DNA of 64,000 bases from Microbacterium foliorum. Lineage in GTDB: Bacteria; Actinomycetota; Actinomycetes; Actinomycetales; Microbacteriaceae. A model generated the notes under the pieces. That model was not told the DNA's origin. It saw only the letters and a program-made list of their open reading frames with translations, and did not search any database. The position numbers were made by a program, and so were the translations under genes. How positions within the stretch are numbered: the stretch's first letter is position 1; every line of letters begins with the position of its first letter. The DNA lies in the NCBI RefSeq assembly GCF_003367705.1, contig NZ_CP031425.1:930001-994000 (forward strand), in the 5' to 3' direction. Of this stretch, positions 48,001 through 56,181 are shown piece by piece.

Positions 48001-49723
48001 CATCGCAGGGCTCGAGGTGCGCAGCATCGCCGACTCGGTGAATGCGGTGGCCGACGACCTGCGCGACGGCGACGACTCCAACGGCGAGGCGGATGTCGTC
48101 ATCCTGCTCGTGCACGAGGGCGCCGAGAGCACCGAGCTGTCGGCGATCACCCCGACCTCGCCGCTGGGCGAGATCGTGTACGGGGTCGACGACGATGTGG
48201 ACGCGATCGTCTCGGCGCACACCCACCTCGCGTACAACCACGTCATCGACGGTCGCCCCGTCGTGTCGGCGGGGCAGTACGGCGAGAACCTGGGTCTGAT
48301 GAACCTCCAGGTCGACCCGAAGACGAAGGAGCTGCTCTCGATCACCAACGAGATCAAGCCGCTCACCTCGGCCGGCCAGCCGCTGTACCCGGCTGTTCCG
48401 GAGGTGGCCGACATCGTCGCCAAGGCGAAGGCCGAGGCCGATGTTCTCGGAGCGGTGAAGGTCGGAGACATCACGGCCGACTTCAACCGCGCCCGTCAGT
48501 CGAACGGCTCCGAGAACCGCGGTGGAGAGTCCACCATCGGGAACTTCGTCGCCGACGTGCAGAAGTGGTCGACCGGGGCCGACATCGCTCTGATGAACCC
48601 GGGTGGAATCCGCGCCAACCTCACGTACGCGTCGTCGAACGCGAACGACCCGGCGGGCAACGTCACCTATCGCGAGGCGGCGACGGTGCAGCCGTTCGCC
48701 AACACGCTGGTCACGCTGGCGCTCACCGGAGCGCAGCTGAAGGGCGTGCTCGAGGAGCAGTGGCAGCCGGCGGGATCGGCTCGTCCGTTCCTCAAGCTGG
48801 GGGTGTCCGAGGGGCTGGTCTACACGTACGACCCCGCGGCCGCTCAGGGCTCGCGCATCACGTCGATCACTCTCGACGGCACCGCGATCGACCCGACCGC
48901 GAACTACACGGTGGCCGCCAACTCGTTCCTCGCGGCGGGTGGCGACAACTTCGGCACCTTCAAGTCCGGAGCGGGCAAGCGCGACACCGGCAAGATCGAC
49001 CTGCAGTCCATGGTCGACTGGTTCGATGCGAACAAGACCGCGACTCCCGATCTCGCGCAGCGAGCGGTGGGCGTCTCGGTCAGTGCTCCGGATGCCGACG
49101 GCTACCGCGCCGGCGACCAGGTGACCGTCGCTCTCTCGTCGCTGGCCTTCAGCGCGGGTGAGCAGGCGCCGGGAGAGGTGACGCTGTCTCTCGGAGAGGC
49201 GCAGCTCGCCTCGGGTGCCGTCGATCCGACGATCGTCGACACCACCGATGAGGCGGGGCGTGCGTCGCTGACCTTCGCGGTCCCCTCGGGGATCTACGGG
49301 GCACAGCAGCTCACGGTCTCCGTGGCCGGCACGGGCACGACCGTGCAGGTGCCGTTCACGATCGCCGGCGAGGAGGAGCCCGAGCAGTTCGCGGGCACCA
49401 TCGAGCTCGGGTCCTCGAAGGTGGCGGCGGGCAAGAAGCTGCAGATCAACGGAGAAGGCTATGTGGCGGGTGAGACCGTGACCATCGAGCTCCAGCCCAA
49501 GAAGGGCAAGCCGGTCGAGGTCGGCACCGTCCAGGTGGGCGTCGACGGCACGTTCAGCACCTCGGTGACCGTGCCGAAGAGCGCGCCGTCCGGCAAGTAC
49601 ACCGTTTCGGTGGCGCAGGCGGACGGCGATGCGGCGACCGCCACGGTCACCGTGAACCGTCCAGGCGGCATCATCGGCGCGATCCTGGACTGGCTCTGGG
49701 ACCTGCTCACACGGTGGTTCTGA
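45083..49723 (+). CDS. Giant secreted bifunctional nuclease/5'-nucleotidase
   Basis: 1546 residues from ATG 45083 (ATG 45086 adjacent). Signal peptide with cleavage after ASA near residue 46. In order: lamin-tail domain (about 50-225, VVINEAYLSGGS, KFVELYNPT); a DPGT linker; an OB-fold region (about 245-370); an EEP nuclease domain (about 514-820: ASFNVFNYF, SLMEIEN, LIGDFNAY, SDHDPIIVG); a 5'-nucleotidase metallophosphatase (about 827-1113: TINDFHGR, AGNHEFDQG, VSAHTHLAYN); its C-terminal substrate domain (about 1127-1303: LMNPGGIRANL); and Ig-like modules. It could degrade extracellular DNA to nucleosides and phosphate. No sortase motif is visible. Confidence 0.88.
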   Translation: MMSAPDAVNHEVPGSDRRSRGRLGVLAATCVAALGASALIAAPASADVAGTGVVINEAYLSGGSAGAAFTNKFVELYNPTAAPVTLDGLSLQYRSATGTGASNGVAPLTGVIPAGGHYLVQAGSNGANGAALPAADAVSTLNPSGTNGTLALVEGTAAVTLTPGSITGVDGVIDVLGYGTSNTFEKTAATPPTGNTDVKSLNRTEGKDTDDNRADFALSATITPQNSGGTDPGTDPGTDPGTDPAAVSIAEVQGTTDVSPLNGQTVTVQGIVTADHRTGGYKGIVIQTQGSGGATDATPGASDGVFVFLNALAPTLEIGDLVSVTGGVSEYFGQTQINPTALSGISVVQAAVGVPEVTPLPDTVVGADREQFENMLVAPEGTYRVASSHQLYNFGALWLNAGADLNVKSTELARPGDEAAAIAAANRANRILLDDGWSIQVTNNGHPNDQPYFTKDLVVRNGDTVDFSDRGYVLQYGFDDWRLQPVVPIDSTSPADLKAGFTATNPRSDSAPSVGGDVQVASFNVFNYFTTLKSTNSNARGAANAAQFEIQKSKIVAAINGLDAEIVSLMEIENSIKLGGSLDEALADLVDGLNDALGDDVWDYVRTPAELNDAATTDFITSAIIYKKGAVDTVGDSLTVRDESVWGNAREPIAQAFDIDGRIVTVVANHFKSKSAPEGGGAEPADGQGFFNADRVKQANSLKAFTDEIEQTTGSADILLIGDFNAYAKEDPIDVFTSAGWSDVAREKAPDQHTYSFDGELGSLDHVLASPSLSASITGAGVWSINSPEWSDRGYAFGATEAGTPFRSSDHDPIIVGVSSAVPPVSIDVVTINDFHGRIEADGAAAGAAVVAGAVKQFREANPNTIFAGAGDLIGASTFTSFINDDNPTIDALNAAGLDVSAAGNHEFDQGWEDLRDRVQDRADWEYISSNVFLTETGEPALAPAWVKELDGVRVGFVGAVTEDLDSLVSPEGIAGLEVRSIADSVNAVADDLRDGDDSNGEADVVILLVHEGAESTELSAITPTSPLGEIVYGVDDDVDAIVSAHTHLAYNHVIDGRPVVSAGQYGENLGLMNLQVDPKTKELLSITNEIKPLTSAGQPLYPAVPEVADIVAKAKAEADVLGAVKVGDITADFNRARQSNGSENRGGESTIGNFVADVQKWSTGADIALMNPGGIRANLTYASSNANDPAGNVTYREAATVQPFANTLVTLALTGAQLKGVLEEQWQPAGSARPFLKLGVSEGLVYTYDPAAAQGSRITSITLDGTAIDPTANYTVAANSFLAAGGDNFGTFKSGAGKRDTGKIDLQSMVDWFDANKTATPDLAQRAVGVSVSAPDADGYRAGDQVTVALSSLAFSAGEQAPGEVTLSLGEAQLASGAVDPTIVDTTDEAGRASLTFAVPSGIYGAQQLTVSVAGTGTTVQVPFTIAGEEEPEQFAGTIELGSSKVAAGKKLQINGEGYVAGETVTIELQPKKGKPVEVGTVQVGVDGTFSTSVTVPKSAPSGKYTVSVAQADGDAATATVTVNRPGGIIGAILDWLWDLLTRWF

Positions 49724-49746
49724 CGCTGAACGCACGGTGACACAGG

Positions 49747-49780
49747 CGAAGGCCGCCGGGAGCGATCCCGGCGGCCTTCG
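49747..49780 (+). terminator. Terminator between the nuclease and DeoR genes
   Basis: CGAAGGCCGCCGGGA at 49747-49761 pairs perfectly with TCCCGGCGGCCTTCG at 49766-49780 around a 4-nt loop. The segment GTGCCCGGCGGCC then occurs twice (49783-49795 and 49802-49814), a short direct repeat that could form alternative stems and serve the convergent gene. Confidence 0.85.
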
Positions 49781-49821
49781 TCGTGCCCGGCGGCCTTCTT
49801 CGTGCCCGGCGGCCCAGCGGC

Positions 49822-50625
49822 TCAGCCGCTGATGACCTCGACCTCCGCCTGTGCGAGCGCAGCGGCGAAGTCGGACGTCGGCGCGGTGTCCGTCACGAGG
49901 TAGTCGACGCGGTCGAGCGTCGTCACCTGTGCGAAGAGCCGGCGACCGAACTTCGACGAGTCGGCGAGGATCGCCGTGCGCTCCGCCCGCTGGATCATCT
50001 CGGCCATCATGTTCGCGTCGCCCATGTTCGACGTCGAGAACCCGGCCTCGTCGATCGCGCCCACCGCGATGAGTGCGAGATCGCACCGGATGTCGACCTC
50101 GGGCCCTCCCGGCGTCATGGTGAACGTCACCGGTCCCGTCGTCGCCTGGGTGATCGCCCGCACGGCCCCGCCGAACACGTACAGGTCGCGGAATGCGGAG
50201 GGCGGGATCTCCGCGGGGATGCGGAGATTGTTCGTGGCGATCGTGAGGTCGCGGTGCGAGCGCAGCGCGCGGGCGAGGGCGAGAGTGGTCGTGCCGGCGT
50301 TGATCATCACGACCGCACCGTCGTCGATCAGGCCGGCGGCGAGGCGCGCGATCTTCTCCTTCTCCTCGGTCTGCATCCGCAGACGCACGTCGAGCGCGCG
50401 ATCCTTGAGCTGGCCTTCCGCGCTCATCGCGCCGCCGTGGGTGCGGATCACGACGCCTTCGCGGTCGAGCTGATCGAGGTCGCGCCTGATGGTGTCGATC
50501 GAGACGTTGAAGTGCTCGGCGAGCCCGCCGACGGTGACTTCGCCCACCTGCTCGACGTAGGCGGCGAGATCTGCCTTGCGGCCGGCGGGGAGTCGGCGCT
50601 TCGGCGTCGATGCGGTTGCTTCCAT
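49822..50625 (-). CDS. DeoR/GlpR-family transcriptional regulator
   Basis: 267 residues from ATG 50625. The N-terminal helix-turn-helix is GRKADLAAYVEQVGEVTVGGLAEHFNVSIDTIRRDL followed by the DeoR signature DREGVVIRTHGGA. The remainder is the DeoR sensor domain (ISOCOT fold) with INAGTTTLALARALR and DIRCDLALIAVGAI, which bind phosphorylated sugars in known members. It is divergent from the sugar ABC transporter and metabolic genes and is the obvious candidate to repress them until a sugar phosphate accumulates. Confidence 0.9.
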   Translation of the reverse strand: MEATASTPKRRLPAGRKADLAAYVEQVGEVTVGGLAEHFNVSIDTIRRDLDQLDREGVVIRTHGGAMSAEGQLKDRALDVRLRMQTEEKEKIARLAAGLIDDGAVVMINAGTTTLALARALRSHRDLTIATNNLRIPAEIPPSAFRDLYVFGGAVRAITQATTGPVTFTMTPGGPEVDIRCDLALIAVGAIDEAGFSTSNMGDANMMAEMIQRAERTAILADSSKFGRRLFAQVTTLDRVDYLVTDTAPTSDFAAALAQAEVEVISG

Positions 50626-50633
50626 GCACACAT

Positions 50634-50751
50634 CTGTAGCACATCGCCGCACGGAACGCCGCAGATCAACGCAGAAAGCTGCAATCGTCGACGTACAGTA
50701 ATGGGGGCCCGAGAGTGACCACGACGGGGCTACAGTCGAGGAAATCTGTAG
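50634..50751. promoter_or_regulatory. Candidate DeoR operator sites (CTGTAG half-sites)
   Basis: CTGTAG occurs at 50634-50639 and 50746-50751, and its complement CTACAG at 50730-50735. The last two form an inverted repeat with a 10-bp spacer, 30 bp upstream of the transporter -35 box; the first lies 9 bp before the regulator's start codon. This is consistent with repression of both directions by the divergent DeoR protein. Confidence 0.45.
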
Positions 50752-50780
50752 TTACAACTCGGATATCCGCAGGAAAACTC

Positions 50781-50810
50781 TTGACTATCTTGCAAATGTC
50801 GGCATAACAT
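50781..50810 (+). promoter_or_regulatory. Promoter of the sugar-utilisation operon
   Basis: TTGACT at 50781-50786 and TAACAT at 50805-50810 are separated by 18 bp. This is the best sigma-70-like promoter seen in the window; the surrounding DNA is also AT-rich compared with its neighbours. Confidence 0.7.
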
Positions 50811-50874
50811 GGCTCAAAACCGCACGAACAAGCATCGAAGCGCGTGTGCGGCACGATCTCGAAGAGGAGAAGTG

Positions 50875-52167
50875 ATGATCACAGTGGGGCGAGGGCGACG
50901 CATTCTGAAGCTCGCCGGCGCAGCGACGGCAGCCGTGACGGTTCTGGCCGTGGCAGGGTGCGCGGCGGGCGACAGCGGAACCGGCGCGAGCGACGGCGAC
51001 GTGACGATCGAGTTCGCGCAGTGGTGGGAGCCCGAGCTCCCCGACGGCGAGTTCCAGGGGCTCATCGACGAGTTCGAGGACGCGAACCCGGGGATCACGG
51101 TCAAGCTCGTGAGCGGTCCGTACGCCTCGACCAAGGAGCAGCTGTTCGCCGGCGCCGCCTCGGGCACGATGCCCGACGTCGTCGGACTCGACGGCGCGTG
51201 GGTGAACGACTTCGCCTCGCAGGGGGTGATCGCCGATCTCAGCGCACTGATGAAGGAGAACGACTACGACGACAGCGAGCTGGCGAGCCAGATCCAGGTC
51301 GACGGCAGCACCTACATGATCCCGGTCGTCAACTTCGTGTACCCGATGTTCACGAACGACACGCTGCTGGCCGAGGCCGGCGTCACCGCGCCCCCGACGA
51401 CCCGCACGGAGTTCGCGGATGCCGCGGCGAAGGTCTCCGCTCTGGGCGACGACGCCTCCGGCTGGGTTCTTCCGCTGTCGCTCGAGGCGCCCAACGGCGT
51501 GCAGAACGACGTCATGTCGTGGGTGTGGGCATCCGGTGGTTCGATGCTCAAGGACGGTCAGCCCGACCTGACGAACGCCGATGTCACCTCGGCCGTCGAC
51601 TTCATCGGCGACATGTGGGACGCGGGATCGATCGCCTCGGGCTCCTTCACGATGAAGGAGCAGGACAAGGTCGAGGAGTTCACCAACGGCCGCGTCGGCA
51701 TGATGATCGACTCCCTCGCGCACATCAACCTCATCCGCGAGACCAACCCGGATCTGAAGTTCTCGATCTCCGCCCTCCCGGCGGAGGACGGCTACGACGG
51801 CGAACGAGGCATCCCCTACGCATCCTGGGGCATCGGCGTCGCCGAGAACTCCGAGCACAAGGACGCCGCGTTCAAGCTCGTGTCGTTCCTGATGAGCGAG
51901 AAGACCAACTCCGAGCTCTCGACGATGGCGAAGGCGTTCCCCGGCAACTCGAAGTCGGTGCCGGATTTCGTGAACGACGACGAGCTGTTCAAGACGGCCT
52001 TCGACATCTACCAGGCGGGCTACCCCGCCAACGAGTTCACCGGACTCCCGGTCGCCGAAGAGCTGATGCGTCAGCTCGGGGAGCAGCTGCAGTCGGCCTT
52101 CGACGGCCAGCAGTCGATCGACGACGCGCTCGACAAGGCGCAGGAGTCCTGGAAAGCGGAGTTCTGA
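50875..52167 (+). CDS. Sugar ABC transporter substrate-binding lipoprotein
   Basis: 430 residues from ATG 50875 with GAGGAGAAG upstream. Signal peptide and lipobox VAGC, Cys29 lipidated. The body is a family 1 (MalE/UgpB-type) binding protein: VTIEFAQWWEP, LIDEFEDANPGITVKL, LFAGAASGTMPDVVGLDG and GRVGMMIDS. The terminal helix carries IDDALDKAQESW, usual for this family. It delivers a carbohydrate to the two permeases encoded next. The sugar is unknown. Confidence 0.92.
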   Translation: MITVGRGRRILKLAGAATAAVTVLAVAGCAAGDSGTGASDGDVTIEFAQWWEPELPDGEFQGLIDEFEDANPGITVKLVSGPYASTKEQLFAGAASGTMPDVVGLDGAWVNDFASQGVIADLSALMKENDYDDSELASQIQVDGSTYMIPVVNFVYPMFTNDTLLAEAGVTAPPTTRTEFADAAAKVSALGDDASGWVLPLSLEAPNGVQNDVMSWVWASGGSMLKDGQPDLTNADVTSAVDFIGDMWDAGSIASGSFTMKEQDKVEEFTNGRVGMMIDSLAHINLIRETNPDLKFSISALPAEDGYDGERGIPYASWGIGVAENSEHKDAAFKLVSFLMSEKTNSELSTMAKAFPGNSKSVPDFVNDDELFKTAFDIYQAGYPANEFTGLPVAEELMRQLGEQLQSAFDGQQSIDDALDKAQESWKAEF

Positions 52168-52250
52168 GTCTTCCGCTTCCCGTCTGAACGGGGTGCCGCA
52201 TCGTCCCCGATGCGATGCGGCACCCGACCAATCAAGGAGCCACGCGTCCC

Positions 52251-53174
52251 ATGAGTCTGAGAACGTCCGACGACACCGAGGTGATCGTCACCGGGGTCCC
52301 GCTGTCGCGCCGCCGGCGCCAGCTGCGCAAGACCACCGAGTCGTACGCCTTCCTCTCGCCCACGATCATCCTGCTGTTCGTGCTGATGATCGTTCCGATC
52401 GTCATGGTGATCGGGTACTCCTTCCAGGACAACGTGATCCTGAACAAGTCCCCCGAGTTCGTCGGCATCGCGAACTATGTCGAGATCCTGTCCGACCCGC
52501 GCTTCTGGAAGGCCACGGGCAACACGATCCTCTTCACGGTGACGAGCGTGGTCGCGCACCTCGTCCTCGGACTCACCTTCGCGATGATGCTGAACAGCCC
52601 GCTGCTCGGCCGCTTCTCGAGGTCGTTCTTCCGGGCCCTCTACATCCTGCCGTGGCTGTTCACGGTCGCCGTGATCGCCGTGCTCTGGCGGATGCTGCTC
52701 GCCCCCAACGGCGTGGTCAACTTCCTCCTCAACACGGACATCGAGTGGCTCGCCTCACCGCAGCTCGCGCTGGGCACCATCATCTTCATCAACATCTGGG
52801 CCGGCTACCCGTTCTTCATGGTGAGCCTTCTCGCCGGTCTCCAGGGCATCCCGAACGAGCTCAACGAGGCGGCGACCGTCGACGGCGCCGGCGCCGTGCA
52901 GAGGTTCTGGAACGTCACCATCCCGCAGCTGCGCCCCATCATCGTCAGCCTCGTGCTGCTCGATCTGATCTGGACCTCCCAGCAGTTCGCGCTCATCTGG
53001 ATGACGACCGGTGGCGGCCCCATCGACGTCACCGAGGTGCTCAGCACCTTCACCTACAAGCTGGCCTTCGCCAAGTACGACTTCTCGCTCGCCGCCACGT
53101 CGGCCGTGCTCGTCCTGCTCATGTCGATGGTCCTCGCCGTCTTCTACGTCCGTCACCAGAAAGCGAGGGACTGA
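52251..53174 (+). CDS. Sugar ABC transporter permease (MalF type)
   Basis: 307 residues from ATG 52251, chosen because AAGGAG precedes it. Six hydrophobic helices. The ATPase-docking EAA loop reads NELNEAATVDGAGAVQRFWNVTIPQLRP. The second permease gene begins 2 nt after the stop. No ATPase gene is present in the operon, so a shared MsiK-like ATPase encoded elsewhere is expected, as in other actinobacterial sugar importers. Confidence 0.92.
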   Translation: MSLRTSDDTEVIVTGVPLSRRRRQLRKTTESYAFLSPTIILLFVLMIVPIVMVIGYSFQDNVILNKSPEFVGIANYVEILSDPRFWKATGNTILFTVTSVVAHLVLGLTFAMMLNSPLLGRFSRSFFRALYILPWLFTVAVIAVLWRMLLAPNGVVNFLLNTDIEWLASPQLALGTIIFINIWAGYPFFMVSLLAGLQGIPNELNEAATVDGAGAVQRFWNVTIPQLRPIIVSLVLLDLIWTSQQFALIWMTTGGGPIDVTEVLSTFTYKLAFAKYDFSLAATSAVLVLLMSMVLAVFYVRHQKARD

Positions 53175-53176
53175 TC

Positions 53177-54022
53177 GTGGCTCTCACCATCGTTGCCCAG
53201 CGCCGCGTCGCGAAGACCGGCGTGACGATCGGACTGATCCTCGGGGCGGTCTTCGCCGCCGGCCCCGTGCTGTGGATGCTGTCGAGCTCGTTCAAGTCGA
53301 ACACGCAGATCTTCGAGCTGCCGCCGCGACTGATCACCGACACGTTCTCGTTCGACGCCTACGTCGCGATCTTCACCAACCCCGAGACGATGCGATTCTT
53401 CCTGAACAGCTACATCGTCGCCGGCGCGGTCACCATCCTCACCCTCCTCGTGGCGATCCAGGCGGCGTACGCGTTCAGCCGCTTCGACTTCCGCGGCAAG
53501 CGCATCCTGAACGTGGTGATCGTGAGCGTGCAGGCCGTGCCGCCCATCACCCTGCTCATCCCGTACTTCGGACTCATGGTGGCCCTCGGGCTCTACAACT
53601 CGTACCTCGGGCTGATCCTCACGTACATGGTGTTCACGCTGCCCTACGCGATCATCATGATGACCGGGTACTTCAACACGCTGCCCAAGGAGCTCGACGA
53701 GGCCGTGCGGGTCGACGGTGCGGGGTCGATGACCGCGCTGTGGCGCATCCTGGTGCCGATCTCGATCCCCGGCATCGTCTCGGTCGGCATCTACACGTTC
53801 ATGATCGCGTGGAACGAGTACCTGTTCGCGCTGACGCTGACGCGCACGATCGACATGCGCACGGTGCCCATCGGCATCCAGCTGCTCATGGGGCAGCACT
53901 CGTACGAGTGGAACCAGATCATGGCCATGAGCGTGCTCGGGTCGATCCCGGTGCTCGTGCTCTTCCTCTTCTTCCAGCGCTACTTCATCGGCGGCCTCAC
54001 GGCCGGTTCCGTGAAGAGCTGA
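53177..54022 (+). CDS. Sugar ABC transporter permease (MalG type)
   Basis: 281 residues, GTG start 2 nt after the first permease. Six helices; the EAA loop is KELDEAVRVDGAGSMTALWRILVPISIPG and the C-terminus FFQRYFIGGLTAGSVKS is the standard MalG ending. It pairs with the preceding permease to form the channel. The downstream aldolase gene follows after 43 nt with its own AACAGGAGAA ribosome-binding site. Confidence 0.92.
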   Translation: MALTIVAQRRVAKTGVTIGLILGAVFAAGPVLWMLSSSFKSNTQIFELPPRLITDTFSFDAYVAIFTNPETMRFFLNSYIVAGAVTILTLLVAIQAAYAFSRFDFRGKRILNVVIVSVQAVPPITLLIPYFGLMVALGLYNSYLGLILTYMVFTLPYAIIMMTGYFNTLPKELDEAVRVDGAGSMTALWRILVPISIPGIVSVGIYTFMIAWNEYLFALTLTRTIDMRTVPIGIQLLMGQHSYEWNQIMAMSVLGSIPVLVLFLFFQRYFIGGLTAGSVKS

Positions 54023-54065
54023 TCCGTCCGACCTCGACTTCACCCCCACGAAACAGGAGAAACAC

Positions 54066-54929
54066 GTGCTCTACACCGGCAAATCCATCCTCGACGTCGC
54101 CAACGAACACAACTTCGCGATCCCCGCGTTCAACATCAGCGACTGGGCGATGTTCACCGGCATCATCGACATCAGCGAGGAGCTGGATGCCCCCGTGATC
54201 ATCGCCATCCACCCCGACGAGGTGTCGCACGTCACGACGGATCTGATCGCCGCCATGCACTCGCGCGCGCACCGGGCGAGCGTCCCCGTGGCGATCCACT
54301 GGGACCACGGCGGCACGTACGAGCAGATGATCACCGCCATCAAGTCCGGCTTCACCTCGGTCATGATCGATGCCTCTCTGCTGCCGTTCGAGGAGAACGT
54401 CGCACTGACGCGCAAGGTCGTCGAGGCGGCGCACGCCGTGGGCATCCAGGTGGAGGGCGAGCTCGGCACCATCGGCGCGAACGACAGCTACGGCGAGTCG
54501 GGAGCGGCCGAGATCATCTACACGAACCCGGACGACGCGGTGCGCTTCGTGCAGGAGACGGGCGTCGACAGCCTGGCGATCGCGATCGGCACCTCGCACG
54601 GGCTGTACCCGAGTGACAAGAACCCCGAGCTGCGCCACGACCTCCTCGAGCAGATCAAGGCGGCCGTCGGCATCCCCCTCGTGCTGCACGGCGGGTCGTC
54701 GAACCCCGATGCAGAGCTCAAGCGCGCGGTCGAGCTGGGTGTGAACAAGATCAACATCTCGAGCGACATCAAGGTCTCGTACCACAACCGCATGCGCGAG
54801 ATCCTCGGCACCGATGAGCGTCTGCGCGAGCCGAACGCGATCCAGCCCGAACCGATCGCCGCCATGAAGGCGACCGCGGCGGAGAAGATCAGACTGTTCG
54901 GCGCAGACGGCAAAGCCGAGCTGTACTGA
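54066..54929 (+). CDS. Class II ketose-bisphosphate aldolase (FbaA/GatY/KbaY family)
   Basis: 287 residues, the length of the GatY/KbaY and short FBA type. Cleaves a ketose-1,6-bisphosphate to DHAP plus an aldehyde. HWDHGG carries the catalytic Asp and first zinc His; GEVEGELG is represented by VEGELGTIG; the other zinc histidines are in GTSHGLY and LHGGS; NISSDIKV binds the DHAP phosphate. Which stereoisomer is used (fructose, tagatose or another) cannot be told. GTG start. It lies between the importer and the sugar kinase. Confidence 0.88.
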   Translation: MLYTGKSILDVANEHNFAIPAFNISDWAMFTGIIDISEELDAPVIIAIHPDEVSHVTTDLIAAMHSRAHRASVPVAIHWDHGGTYEQMITAIKSGFTSVMIDASLLPFEENVALTRKVVEAAHAVGIQVEGELGTIGANDSYGESGAAEIIYTNPDDAVRFVQETGVDSLAIAIGTSHGLYPSDKNPELRHDLLEQIKAAVGIPLVLHGGSSNPDAELKRAVELGVNKINISSDIKVSYHNRMREILGTDERLREPNAIQPEPIAAMKATAAEKIRLFGADGKAELY

Positions 54930-54957
54930 CCAGGGCCACGAGGAGGACGATCGTCGG

Positions 54958-56181
54958 ATGATCGGTGAAGCGGGCGTGGCAGCACGCGACAGGCAGCTCG
55001 TGCTCGGACTCGGCGGAACGGTCGACTTCGAGCTCCGGTGGGATTCCGCCGTGGTCGAGCGACTCGCGCGCGAGCTGCGCGTGCGTCGACACGAGCTGAC
55101 GCCCTCGGCGCCGATCACCGACGAGCGCTCCCTTCTGGTGACCATCCTCGCCTTCGTGGCGGCCGGCACGGGCGCGGAGCGGTTCGTCGCCTCGTCCGAG
55201 ATCCTGGAGCGGTTCGCGGGGCACTTCGCCTACGACGTGACCCTCGGCGGCACGGGGGTGCGGGCGGGGCTGGTGCTCGACAGTCTCGGCATCCCCAGCG
55301 TCCAGCATCTGGTGAGCATCGACGACAACGTGCGACGGCTGCTGCCGTCCACCATCACCGTGCTGTCCTCCGCCACGCACGACACGCTCGACCCCCACCT
55401 GATCGTGCAGTATCCGGTGGGGGCGACCGTGCGCCTCGTCGACGGAGACATCGTCTCGCCTGCAGCCAATCGGCTGATCTTCGCGAACGATCCGCCGAAC
55501 CGCGAGATGGTGATCGCGGAAGGCCTTGCGGATGCGCTCGCCACGGCATCCGCGTTCCTGATCTCCGGGTTCAACACGATGCAGGACCATTCCCTGCTCG
55601 AGGCGCGTCTCGACGACATCGCTCGCGCGCTGCCTCGACTCCCCGCGGACGCGCTGGTCTACTACGAGGACGCGGGCTTCTACACGCGCGCGTTCGCCGA
55701 GACCGTGCGCGGGCGGCTGCTGCCGAGCATCCACGTGTACGGGATGAACGAGGACGAGCTGCAGGAATACGTCGGGCATCCGGTGAACCTGCTCGATGCG
55801 GCCGACGTCACGCGCGCGCTGGAGGAGGTGCAGCGGATCATCCCGGTCCCGGCGCTCGTCGTGCACACCCGGTACTGGGCGATCGCCGTCGGCCCGCAGT
55901 CCGCACGTCATCGAGAGGCGCTCGAGAGCGCCGTCCGCGTCGCCGCCACGCGCTACCGCGTCGGCGACGGCTTCACGCCGGAGGAAGCAGCGGCGACGGC
56001 GTCGATGCCGCAGCATTCCGGCGGCGCGCAACTGGTCGCAGAGGTCGAGAAGAGCATCACGGATGCCGTCGGCGTGCCCGCCTTCTCGCTCGACGTCGCG
56101 CATCCCACGACGATCGGCCTCGGCGACAGCTTCGTCGGGGGATTCCTCGCCGTGCACGCCGTCGAGGGAGCGCGCCGGTGA
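54958..56181 (+). CDS. ADP-dependent phosphofructokinase/glucokinase-family sugar kinase
   Basis: 407 residues. The fold family is recognised from LVLGLGGTVDFEL at the start, DVTLGGTGVRAGLVLDSLG, FLISGFNTM, YGMNEDELQEYVG and, at the end, TTIGLGDSFVGGFLAVHA with the GLGDS anion hole and catalytic Asp. These residues match the ADP-dependent ribokinase-like group, known from archaeal modified glycolysis and less often found in bacteria. It probably phosphorylates a hexose or hexose phosphate to feed the aldolase. ADP as donor is inferred from the family only. It overlaps the next gene by 4 nt. Confidence 0.75.
   Translation: MIGEAGVAARDRQLVLGLGGTVDFELRWDSAVVERLARELRVRRHELTPSAPITDERSLLVTILAFVAAGTGAERFVASSEILERFAGHFAYDVTLGGTGVRAGLVLDSLGIPSVQHLVSIDDNVRRLLPSTITVLSSATHDTLDPHLIVQYPVGATVRLVDGDIVSPAANRLIFANDPPNREMVIAEGLADALATASAFLISGFNTMQDHSLLEARLDDIARALPRLPADALVYYEDAGFYTRAFAETVRGRLLPSIHVYGMNEDELQEYVGHPVNLLDAADVTRALEEVQRIIPVPALVVHTRYWAIAVGPQSARHREALESAVRVAATRYRVGDGFTPEEAAATASMPQHSGGAQLVAEVEKSITDAVGVPAFSLDVAHPTTIGLGDSFVGGFLAVHAVEGARR

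Noticed and set aside
45002..50644. Very long open frame on the minus strand opposite the nuclease gene
   Set aside because: It is low-complexity Arg/Gly/Asp-rich sequence with no family signature, caused by the third-position GC bias of the real gene on the plus strand. The same applies to long minus-strand frames at 12047-15064, 39941-43837, 5227-7197 and 58453-60999.
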